Notes under the pieces: model-generated
Seen by the model: the letters and a program-made list of their open reading frames with translations, nothing else
Told to the model about the DNA's origin: nothing
The model's database searches: none
In this document: piece by piece, positions 46,225 through 56,368 of the stretch
Position numbering within the stretch: the first letter of the stretch is position 1
Layout: each line of letters begins with the position of its first letter
NCBI GenBank assembly: GCA_033816765.1
Contig: CM066287.1
Span: 3,720,001 to 3,784,000, forward strand
Direction: 5' to 3'
From: Nothopassalora personata
Taxonomy: Eukaryota > Ascomycota > Dothideomycetes > Mycosphaerellales > Mycosphaerellaceae
Length of the DNA: 64,000 nt
Made by a program: the position numbers and the translations under genes

Positions 46225-49200
46225 GTCACTTACGAGGCGTAGTCGAGACTCGTAAGGGCTTTCGCGAGGCCACGTTTCTCCTAGATAACTATACGGATCT
46301 TAGCCTAGTGTCGTATAAGTATATACTCCGACATTAAATGCAACCTATTAATAGGGCAAGGCTACCAAAGTTAGAGTCGTATACGCATAACCTAGGGTAT
46401 TACTACGGCGCCTTTACGGTTCGGCTGCAACTCGCTAATGACGCGGGAGTAGAGCGCGTAAGTAACGCTATCTACTACGCGGTACCTATAGGTAGGCCAT
46501 TAGTAATTTTAGGTAGACCCTAGCGGCATCGTAATCGGATAGTAAAGGCCGATAAGGATAACTAGTGGTACTACGGTATAGAGACGCCTACGGTTTAGTA
46601 GCGTAACGCACGCGAGTTCCTTAAGGATCTCGAGAGCTTAAAGCAGGTTTATGCGATAAGTGTTCGGGCTATTACTATAGCAGTACCTAAAGGAGAGGGC
46701 CCCTCGTAGCCTAAAGAATTTATAGACTTCCGAGATGTATACGCACCTAATAAGTAGGCGAAGCGTAAGATGCCCGACGGGGTTAAGCATGCGATTAATC
46801 TCGTTAAAGGAAAGAAACCCCCTTTTAAGCCGCTATACTACTAGTCCTTAACTAAGTTAGAGGCCTTAAAGGAGTACCTTACGCAAGCAATAGAGAAGGG
46901 GTGGATTAGGCGGTCCGTAAGCGAGGCGGGTGCGCCTATCCTGTTCGTACTAAAGAAGAATAGCACTCTTAGACTCTATGTTAATTATAGAGGCCTAAAT
47001 GAGATTATAGTAAAGAACCGATACCCCCTACCCCTAATTAGCGAGACGCTAGATAGGCTATTAGGTTCTAGGTTCTTTACTATAATCGATTTAAAGGACG
47101 CCTACTATCGTATCCCTATTAAGCGAGGCGATAAGTGGAAGACTACGTTTCGCACGCGATACGGACACTACAAGTACCTAGTAATGCCGTTCGGGTTAAC
47201 TAACGTACCGGTAACCTTTTAAGGGTATATTAACAAGGCGCTAACCGGCTTAGTTAATGACATTTACGTAGTCTACCTAGATAATATCCTCATCTATAGC
47301 GAGACGCGTAAGGCACACGTGCGAGCCGTACGCGCGGTACTAGAGAGGCTACGAAAGTTTGCCCTGTTCGTAAACCCTAAGAAGTGTCACTTCTTCTAGG
47401 AGAGTGTAGAGTTCCTTAGGTTTGTCGTAAGCGCCGTAGGCGTGTCGATAGATAGGAGTAGGGTAGCCGCTATCGAGGAATAGCCTACACCTACGACCTT
47501 TTATAAGGTCTAGTCCTTCCTTAGGTTTTGCAACTTCTACCGGCGTTTTATAGAAGGATACTTAAGGGTCTACAAGCCCCTAACGGACCTACTAAAGGGA
47601 TCTAAGGACGGTAAGAAGCACGGCCCTCTTATGTGGACCTTAAGCGAAGAGTAGGCGTTTCGATAGCTTAAGGCCGGATTCTTAGGTGCACTAATACTTA
47701 GGCACTTCGATCCTACGCTACGTACGCGAGTCGAGACGGATGCCTTAGGTTTCGCGATCGTAGGTATCATATCCCAATTGTTTAGTACTAAGTAGCATCC
47801 TATCGCGTTCTATTTATGTAAGATAATACTAGCTAAGTACAACTACGAGACGCACGATTAGGAGCTACTTATAGTAGTTAAGGCTTTTAAGCATTAGAGG
47901 CTATACTTAGAGGGCGCTACGTATACGGTGCGAGTACTAGTCGACTACGCTAACCTATAGGGCTTTATAACAGTAAAGTAGCTAAATGGGCGGTAAGCTC
48001 GATGGGCTACGTTCCTATAGTCTTTTAATTTTATAGTAGAGTATCGGCCGGGTAAGACCAACCTAGCCGACGCGCCTTCGAGACGTAGTAACTACGTAGC
48101 TATAACGTAATAAACTTCGAACTTGCTACCTACCTTATAAAGTAAGCTGTCTTTCTAGAAGGAGTCTCTAGAAGGGATAAGCGAGCCGACGGTAAAGCGC
48201 GTACTTACTACCTACGAGGCGATGTAGGGCGACATAGGCGCGGCGATAGCAGTGCGGAGAGGTAACCTTCCCTATTAAGATAAGCCGTCTTTACTAGTAG
48301 TAGTGTGCGCTACAGTAATATAGGGTTAAGCTTATAGCTCGACGGGTGAGTTAATCCTACTCTTAATAAAGATTGCGTAGTAGTAAGACGACTAGTGTAT
48401 CGTATGCTTAGCGTAGGCGCTAAGCGCGAGGGACGCTAAGGGATAGCATATGAAGGATAACCTTGTGTACTACGGAGACGCGATCGTAGTACCTAGGGAT
48501 TACGTAATTAGGTCGCATCTAATTCGCATGCACTACGACGACGTCCTCGCGGGTCACTTTAGAAGGACTAAGACTAAAGAGCTATTGCGACGTAATTATT
48601 AGTAGGACTTACTTAGTACGGACGTAAAACAATACGTCTAAGCCTATAGAACCTACTAGGGTTCGAAGGCGAGGCGCTATCGACCCTACGGCGAGCTGTA
48701 ACCGCTTCCTAGACCGGAGCGACCGTAGTAGGAAATTACTATAGATTTCATTACGGACCTACCTCTAAGCACGCGAGCCGGTTACGTGTATAATACGATC
48801 CTAGTAATAGTCGATCGCTACTTAAAAATGAGCTTATACATCCCGACGACGAAGACTTGTATAGCCGTAGAGCTTACGAGGCTCCTACGAGACGAAGTCG
48901 TGCGACACTATAGTGTCCCGTTAGGCATAGTAAGCGACCGAGGTCCGGTCTTTACTAGTTAGTTTTAGAGTAACTTCTACTTTGAGGCGCGTGTAAAGCG
49001 TAAGCTATCTACGGCCTTTTACCCTTAGACTAACGGCTAAACTAAGAGGGCAAACTAAACCCTCGAACAATACCTTCGTTATTACTGTAGTAACAATTAA
49101 ACTAAGTAGGCCGAGTGGCTTGCAGTTACTAAATTCGTAGCTAATAATAGTATCTACCTAACACTACGGATAAGTCCGTTCGAAATAGCGTACGGTTAGT

Positions 49201-51202
49201 AACCTAAGATTGCCCCTACACTAACTAGATCTCGAGACGAGACCTAGGGGGGGGAAGTACTAGTAGCGGTAACAGCTACGAGTCGCATACGAAAACTACG
49301 CGCTACACTCGAGGAGCGATAGAAGGCTATAGTAGAAAGCTAGGCTCGCTACTATAATAAGACCTACTAAGCTAAGACCTACCGCGTAGGTAACTTAGTC
49401 CTATTATTAACGAAGAACCTCAAGTTAGCAGTGCTAAAGAAGAAGATAGGTCCGAAGTTTATCGGCCTATACCGCATTACGGACGCTGTCGGTTCGTAGG
49501 CGTACCGCCTAGCGCTACTAGCCGACTTAAAGCTCTATAACGTCTTCTATGTCTCTCTCCTCGAGCCGTATATCGGTAGCGATAAGGATGGACCCGTACC
49601 CCCTCTAGCTAATAAGGACGGAGAGTATGAGGTAGAGGTAGTGCTAGATAGGCGTAAGCGTAAGGGCAAGCTATAGTATCTAGTCTAGTAGAAGGACTAG
49701 CTAGAGGAGTATAATAGCTAGGAACCGGCGGAGGGCCTCGCGAATACGGATCGCATAGTAGCCGACTATAAGGCGTTAAGGAGAAGTAAATAAGACTAGT
49801 ACTAGAGTATAAACAAAACTTTTCTTAACTATAAACAAAACAAAAGCTAAAGAGTAGCGCGCCTACTAGGGGCCACGTAGAGTAGTAGTAGGCGAGGAGC
49901 CCGCGAGTAGCGTGTAAGGCGAGCGCCTTAGTTGTCGTTACGTAGTAACTTAGGTAAGAATGCCTAGTCGGCGGCGGTAGTATCGATGTTCTACGCCTAT
50001 AGGAACTAGGACTACGGTTAGTAGGGTACACGTAGGCGAGGAACATACGACTCACGGCGCGGCCGAGTTCGAACAGCCTATTAAGGGCGCGGTTCTACTC
50101 CTACTAGAGCGCGAGGGCTTCGGCGGCGGGGGCGGCGGCAGTAGTGGCGGCGGCGGCGGAGGCACGTATACGGGTCTCCCCGGCACGCTTATGCTTATAG
50201 GCATTAAACTACCTAATAGCCTATAGGAAGGGTTAGCCGAAGCATAGGGGACGCACTAGAGCCCTCCCCCGCGAGTAGCAGTCGACTCGTACGAGCGAAG
50301 TCGCGACTTACCTCCTTAATGTCGTTGCCTAGCTAGGCACATAGGCGGATCTACTCTACTAGCTCCTACTACTAGAGGTCTATAGGCGCCTAGCCTATTA
50401 TAGCCGTAAGGAAGTCGCGCTAGGACCGCGCGGCGCGTAGGCGGCTTACTAGCGAGGCGATAGCGTAGCTAGTGTTAGGCACGTAGCTGTGTTTACTGCG
50501 CCTATAGCGGCTACACTTCTTTAGGAGCTTGCCGGTAGTAACACTATTACAGTTATCGGCCTCGTCTAGTAAGTGGTTAGTATACGAATCGTAGGCGACA
50601 CGCGTAGAGACTTACCCCTAACGAAGTACGGGAGGCACCGCATATACATGTTAATTCTCTACGAGAGCTTAGTAGCTAGCGAGGGCGTTAGTAGCTACGA
50701 GGGTAATGCTAGTCGCTTACGACTACTAGGCGTTCTAGGTACGTCGCGCACTAGAGCCGCCTAGCGGCGCTCGTCTTCTACGGCGCTAGTAGTGCTGTCG
50801 CTACTAGTGCTACTAGAGGAGGCGGAGCGGCTAGAGAATAGCGGCGAGGAGGGCACGGTAGACATAATGATGATAATAATACTAGCGAGGCGCTTACGAT
50901 AATAGTACGGTGCGGGTGCGTAGTAGTAGTGTAGCAAAGGTAATAAGCTAGGGAGCGTACTAAGAAAGGGCTAGGTTAGGATAGAGTTTTATGCCCCTAA
51001 CTAGCTACGTCGGCAAAGTAACTAAGCCTTACTTACCTACACCTACATAACGACACGCACGTAACCCGCATATAGGCCGTATAGCAACTATAGTTCTAGA
51101 AGTACATAGGAGCCTCTACGTAGTAACTAGCGAGCTGAGGACAGCTCGCACGGGAGGGGAGGCAATTGTAAGGGGCAGCCTAGTAGCTAACCCCTATATG
51201 TG

Positions 51203-51966
51203 TCGTCCTATAGAGAGCGCCTTCACGCGGCGGACGACGTAAGTATCTTCGTTACGACGAAGAGAAACTAAGACTCTCTCTCTCGAAAATACAAGCCTAC
51301 TCGACTCGAAACAAGAAAAGACAGGTCGGACGAACCGAACGAACGAGATACGCTCAAAATCTACAAACAAGAACTCCGGAACTGCGAGAAGGGAAAGCGA
51401 CGTACATAGCGTACACGTCGCTCGAACAACGAAGGCGCTGTCTACCTGTCGTCCCGGCAAACCACGTAAACTGCCGGCTGGAACCAAGAGAGGCGTTTAG
51501 GGGCGCAAACCACGTATACTGCACGGCTGGAACCAAGAGAGGCCGAGGGGGGGACGACAGCGAGGCCACTGCGACCGAGGAGCTACACTCGAGACCGGAG
51601 AACGCGACTGGATTGAAACAGAGGCAACGGGTGTTTCTTGGGATTTTGCTCGGTGCGTACGGGTACGGCCGGCTTGGCTTTTTAAAACAAGAACGAGACA
51701 CGGGCGCAAAACTTGTCTCGCCCGGGGCAAGGCGACAAACCGCAATTCTCGACAAGACACGACTACCGGGTACGCGCGTACTACGCCGCAATATATTCGA
51801 TTTACGGTTCGAATAGCGAGCGTTGCTCGCATCTTTTAAGGAGTTTTTACGTCCGGGGTACGACGGGGCTTTTCTCCTTCTCTCAAATTTTGGTCTCGTT
51901 CTCGAGACCCGTGTTGCATAGTCTTTGACTCAAATAGCACGTTAATGGAATAATCAATCAATCAAT
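51203..51966 (+). mobile_element. RIP-free non-LTR/SINE-like insertion in the Gypsy-B 3' LTR
   Basis: 764 bp flanked by a 14-bp duplication of LTR sequence (AACCCCTATATGTG at 51189-51202 and 51967-51980). It ends in a short AATC-repeat tail. Long target duplications and a simple-repeat tail point to target-primed reverse transcription, as in LINEs and SINEs. CA and TG are frequent, unlike all surrounding DNA. No frame looks like reverse transcriptase; overlapping frames of up to 145 codons on both strands reflect low stop density. Two perfect hairpins lie near the 3' end: GCGAGC-GTT-GCTCGC at 51816-51830, followed by TTTT, and GGTCTCG-TTCT-CGAGACC at 51892-51909. It could be a SINE, a 5'-truncated LINE tail or a retroposed RNA. 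The identity is open; the insertion itself is certain. Confidence 0.88.
51457..51543 (+). repeat. internal direct repeat of the 764-bp insertion
   Basis: GCAAACCACGTA followed by CTGGAACCAAGAGAGGC occurs at 51457-51494 and again at 51505-51543, offset 48 bp. Confidence 0.9.
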
Positions 51967-52918
51967 AACCCCTATATGTGGCCTTATATGTAACATACGG
52001 TCGCGACCGGCTACTAAGCCGCACGTAACACGCATAAGTACACCTTACGACGCGCGATGCGTCTTAAACAAAAGGTAAGAATTAGTTTATCTACGACTGG
52101 CAGGTCGTGGGCGTGCTATACATTGCGACATCCCCTTAATAAGCGGACCGTAAGTAAGGCGTAAGCTTTACTAGTAGGTACCGTATATATTACGCTTCCG
52201 AGTAGTTACCTAACTAGTCTTCTATAATATCTAGCTTAGTCGTAAACTATCGTACTATTTAGTTATCCTTCTATTTTATAACCTCGTACTCTAATATAAC
52301 GTTAAGTACGCAATTTATAGAATCGCTATATACGTTTCGATAGAACTCCTTAAAGTTCTAGTATATATACCCTATAAGATTAAAGACACTATAGTTAGTA
52401 TACTATTACTTACTTACCTCTCCGCTAAGGTATATAACCTTATATAGGACCTTTAATTTATCCGTCGTATATATAGTACCTAAGAGGGCGAAGATAAGTA
52501 AGAGCTCCTTAAGGAATACCCTTACCTTCCTTATTAAATCCCCTCTAAAAGTTATCGGCTCTTTTAGACTTGGTCGAGTCGTATACGCTACGGTCGCGCC
52601 TTATACTATAATATTATCGTTAGTAGTTATAGAGATAGAGGTAGGGGTTATAGTAGGAAGGTAATCTTCTCTCCTCCCTCCTATCTACTCTAGAGGCGGT
52701 ACGCTTATAGCGCGTAAGATCTCTAGCCGCTTAATCTTTTGCTATATCTCCTACTCTTTAATCTTAGCCCGTAAGGCCTCTCTTCTCGTAACTAAGGCTA
52801 TATAACGCGCCTACTATTATACTCTAGGGCTTAGGGAGGCGTAGGCGACTTACTATTACGCGCGTTGCAATTAGGCTCTATAGCGTATATAGATTATAAC
52901 GAGGAGAAGCTTTAGAAC

Positions 52919-53110
52919 TATAAGGACTATAAGGGGATATCGTAATATATAGTATACCTACAATCTTCTAATTGTAAATAAACTAAAGCTTACCTTCTTC
53001 TATAGACGCTATACGCGTCGCTTAGTGTACGTATACGCGTTACGTACGGCTTACTAAGCCGGGTATAGCCGTATATTATATATAAGGTTAAGCTATAGGC
53101 TACCCATATA
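52919..53110 (-). repeat. Gypsy-C 5' LTR
   Basis: 192 bp on the minus strand from TATATGGGTAGCC to GTCCTTATA, then GTTCTAA as in the other copies. The flank beyond 53110 is AT-rich non-element DNA. Confidence 0.85.
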
Positions 53111-53672
53111 ACTAAGAATTAGATAACTTTAATAGTTGTCTAGAACGTTTTTATTTATAGTATCTTTAATTCTAGATGAATTACAAGACGTATATATTAT
53201 ATATCTCCTTCTCTATAATAATAATATTGTATACTATAGATTCTTACTAGACCTTATTAGATAGTAATAAATCTGAAAATTTTGTATTTAAATTAATTCC
53301 CTAAGTCCGCGCTTACGAGCTCTTGCTAGAGGGTCTAATTATCATTGAGACGGGGTTTTCTATTAAGATGGCCGCCCCCCACTTCGCGGGTGGGGAGCGA
53401 CACGGTCAAGCGGATGGATGATAGAAAGAGGAAGACGTTCCGCAGGACAATTCTCGGCCAAGTTACGAGCACAGCAGTGGGGGTCCAATCAAGTCGTCGT
53501 GCTGACCAAACAGCTTGCCCTCGGATTCCGTCGTGTGAATAACATCAACCACGCACGACACAACACCCCAATTGTCCCCCACCGACCATTCTCGACGCCA
53601 AGCCCTGGTGACTCGCACCTTCGGTAGACTGCACCCGCAGCAGGACTTCGAATACCGCATCAATATCACACC
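53111..53672. other. right edge of the TE island and cytochrome b5 promoter
   Basis: To about 53330 the DNA is AT-rich and RIP-like; after that CA/TG-containing unique DNA resumes abruptly with a GC-rich stretch (GGCCGCCCCCC). The cytochrome b5 promoter and leader must lie in the last 340 bp. Confidence 0.6.
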
Positions 53673-54236
53673 ATGTCTGACACCAAGGAGTATACCTACT
53701 CTGATGTCTCGGAGCATGCGTCCAAGAAGGACCTGTTTATGGTGATCCACGACAAGGTCTATAACACCTCAAGTTTCGTGGACGAGCACCCGTACGTCTG
53801 ATCTGCAATCTCACGAACTTCGCCATCACCTTTCCAGCGATTCTCCGACATGTGGTCCTTCGGCTGACAGTGAGATTGATAACAGAGGTGGTGAAGAGGT
53901 CCTGCTCGACGTGGCCGGCCAAGACGCAACCGAGGCGTTCGAGGACGTTGGCCACAGCGATGAGGCCCGGGAAATTCTCAACGGCCTGCTGATAGGTAAC
54001 CTCAAGAGACAGGTATGGCATATTGCGCGTGCTACATTGAAGCACAAAAATGCTGACTCGTCTCGCAGGAGGGTGACCCAGCACCAAGATCAGCCGCACA
54101 GCAAGTCGCCGACGCACGAAAGTCCGTCCAAGCCGACGGCAACAGCAGCGTTGCCGTCTACGCAGTCATTCTTGTCGGTGCTGCCGTAGCGTTCTTCGCA
54201 TACCAATACCTGCAGCAATCCCAGAACAAGTCGTGA
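53673..54236 (+). CDS. cytochrome b5 (tail-anchored)
   Basis: Exons 53673-53791, 53886-54012 and 54069-54236 give 137 residues, a normal size. The first exon ends in DEHP and the second starts [24 protein letters not shown]. Joined, they form the HPGG haem-binding motif with the second axial His in GHSDEA. The C-terminus has a single membrane helix ([19 protein letters not shown]) followed by a short polar tail, as in ER-anchored cytochrome b5. The protein donates electrons to fatty-acid and sphingolipid hydroxylases/desaturases and sterol-synthesis P450s. The first exon ([26 protein letters not shown]) fits the family start. The gene sits only about 560 bp from the last repeat of the island. 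Confidence 0.93.
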
Positions 54237-54813
54237 AGAAGAGGCGGCGGAATTGTGCAAAATCAACATAAAAGACAGCTGTCTCCCAAAACCACGCACG
54301 CGGCCACGCCTGCAAGGGAAGACTACCTTTCACGGGTGCCTGTTTTCTACACATACAACTTGTTCTTGCTCAACGCACGTCCATACAAGGAGTTAGGTGA
54401 TCATGTTCGCAAGTTTCGGCTTCTGATATTCAGGAATGCCTTTCATGATAGATGCGTCAGCCATGAAGAGTGCAGAAGATGAGAAGATTGCATGTGGCCC
54501 CTCAGCTCAAGCACGCGGCGACGGGTATTTACGATTAGAGCCATCCATCCTTCTCAGCACCACAGTCTGTCACGATGCAATCTATCCTGTTTCTTCTTCC
54601 GGACATTGATGCTTGAGTAGTTATCCTACCGTCGATTCACTCGATTCGCCCGATTCAGATGCTCTGCGGCGGATTCTGCAACCTTGAACGCGGTCTTCAA
54701 CTCTCTTCAGCTCGTTGCCTGTCTTCGATTGACTTGGTCCTCGGCGGCGGAGGAATTGGGATATGGCGGCTCGTAAGTGGCGATACTTCTGTTGAGGGCC
54801 AGGTTGGACCAAC
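54237..54813. other. convergent intergenic region
   Basis: 577 bp between the ends of cytochrome b5 (plus) and the Zn2Cys6 gene (minus); 3' UTRs only. No further feature seen. Confidence 0.6.
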
Positions 54814-56368
54814 TCAGAAATCTACGAAGTTCAGGTCGGCTTCATTTATCTCCCTGTCCAGGAAGAGCGTCTCATCAAGCGCAAGCTTTGCCGCAGGCGA
54901 TGAGTTGTTGTTCATGACACTGTCGATCTCGCCGATATGTGTAAGGGCCATCTGCAGACCAGTGTGAGCAACAAGGTGAGCGCGTGCGAGAGCTTCAGTC
55001 CTGCTTACCATCTTATTCCTTGCCTGTTCTAGAGGCCAATCCAGATAATGGTACGTATCCGTTCCGTAGAGCACCAAGCCGACGCCGCTTAGGACATAGT
55101 TTCCCCAGTTCTTGGTATACCAGACTCTGCGAACTGAAAGCGAAACAGCTGCAAAGTGGGCGAGGACAACGAGTGCAGGAGGGAAACGCGCCGAGATCAT
55201 CTTCACAAACCCAGACGGTACCAGGAACATCCATCGCCAAATCAGATTCGTCTCAAACTCGTCCATGGGCGACAATGGGACGACACTGCAATAAACGTCC
55301 TCCAGGCACTTGAGTGCTCGTTCGCAGTCGGGCCTGTAGTCCACTGGACAAGACTCCTCCAGCATCACCTGCAAATGGCTGAATTGCTTCTGTCCAGCTA
55401 CCGGGAGGCATGCTTCGCTCTCTGAAGGTAAGAAATGGCTATCCAGCAGTTGTCCCAGAGGTCCTACGCTCACCCAGTCCATGCAGGTCTGTATCAGATC
55501 CCGAACGCCTCGTGTGAGAAGGAAGAGCTCCGAAACCTGCTCCATACTGATGTAATGCGGTTCTGGCATCAACGACGCTTCAGCACATGACCGACCCATC
55601 GACAAGATCGAAATAGTAGATGACAACGCGAACAGAGCTGTGCTGAGCTCAGGTGTCATGTCCGTGCACAGCCCCGACCGGAACATCTCCAGTGCCTTTG
55701 TCTGGTGCTTTTCGCATAGCTGCAGGTACTTTTCTGACTCTTCCGGTCGCTCATGTGCGATGTGGAGTGCGGATAAGGCGAGTGTGCCGTGCATCAAAAA
55801 TGGGTGCTTGACAGCTTCTCGAGGTATGTTCTCCTGCCATAGGTGCTGACAGTCATCTCGGATGCCGAGAGGTTGGAGCAGCGTGGCGCGATCGTAGTGG
55901 TGCATTAGTTCCAGGTCTTGGATCCATTCTTCTGAGGTTCTGGGGAGGCCATTGTCGTTGTGAGTAGGCCCTAGGTTGTCCTAGAAAAGCATCACTGATT
56001 AGTACTAGTGCATATGCATTCCTTCTCTTGGCAGTTCTTCGCCTTGAATACCTCGAAGAGGGACCATGAACACTGCGGTGACTACGCATTGCCCGAAGTA
56101 TCTCAGCGAGCCGCCGAGGTGGAAAGCAACACTAGTGTTTGATAGTATTGCAGCGAGCCTGGGTTGAACGTACATTGTTGCTGGGCAGGCCTAGAAGAGA
56201 GCATCGTTCTCCCCTTCGCGTACAGTTCGCACAAGGCACCTGCTCATCACACTGTCGGAATGTCAGTCATCGGCACTCATCTTATCTTGGGATCCAGCAT
56301 ACCTTCACCCTCCTCTTCTTGCAGTTGGTGCAACCCTTGCGACTCTTCTTGGTGCCTAATTGCGTCAT
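54814..56368 (-). CDS. Zn(2)-C6 fungal-type transcription factor
   Basis: Three exons on the minus strand (56368-56303, 56251-56174, 55980-54814) give 436 residues. Splicing exons 1 and 2 creates the binuclear zinc cluster CTNCKKRRVK + CDEQVPCANCTRRGERC, with all six cysteines in C-x2-C-x6-C-x5-C-x2-C-x6-C spacing at residues about 13-39. Exon 3 holds a helical regulatory domain (HHYDRATLLQPLG, HPFLMHGTLALSALHIAH) as seen in Upc2-like and related regulators. Intron 2 (193 nt) is long for this locus; its junctions (AAT^GT..AG^GAC) keep the frame. It is nuclear and DNA-binding; its targets are unknown. Yeast Upc2 controls sterol genes, and an RTA1-type relic lies next upstream, but a functional link is only speculation. 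Confidence 0.88.

Larger units (their letters stand above)
44671..52141 (+). mobile_element. complete gypsy chromovirus (Gypsy-B) with a nested insertion in its 3' LTR
   Basis: 197-bp LTRs at 44671-44867 and 51167-52141 (the latter 975 bp because of a 764-bp insertion plus 14-bp duplication), TSD AGCGG on both sides. Removing the insertion restores exactly 197 bp. Gag spans about 44950-45970, with a zinc knuckle at 45904-45948 in which CYRC is kept but the His and last Cys have become Tyr, a RIP outcome. Reverse transcriptase lies at about 46890-47310 ([32 protein letters not shown]), RNase H at about 47700-47930, integrase at about 48560-49230 (FITDLPLSTRAGY, VSDRGPVF) and a chromodomain-like end at about 49620-49780. 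A non-pol tail of about 1.35 kb follows, then the purine tract GGGAGGGGAGG. Less mutated than Gypsy-A but still without intact frames. Confidence 0.95.
44369..53110 (-). mobile_element. truncated reversed gypsy element (Gypsy-C) split by Gypsy-B
   Basis: Reading the minus strand from 53110: a 192-bp LTR (53110-52919), the same GTTCTAA leader, then gag to 52142. It resumes at 44670 and ends at 44369, within the gag zinc-knuckle region (GAGTACTACGGCTACGG), where the Gypsy-A 3' LTR begins. Gag matches the Gypsy-A gag at 38334-38700. No pol, and no 3' LTR, of this copy remains. The AGCGG at 44666-44670 and 52142-52146 shows that Gypsy-B inserted into it. Confidence 0.85.

Noticed and set aside
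50573..50764. 63-codon frame in the tail of Gypsy-B
   Set aside because: The equivalent place in Gypsy-A does not keep it open; counted as part of the unexplained tail only.
51354..51832. Overlapping minus-strand frames of 145 and 111 codons in the 764-bp insertion
   Set aside because: Different overlapping frames on both strands stay open and no known domain is visible; low stop density is the simpler explanation.
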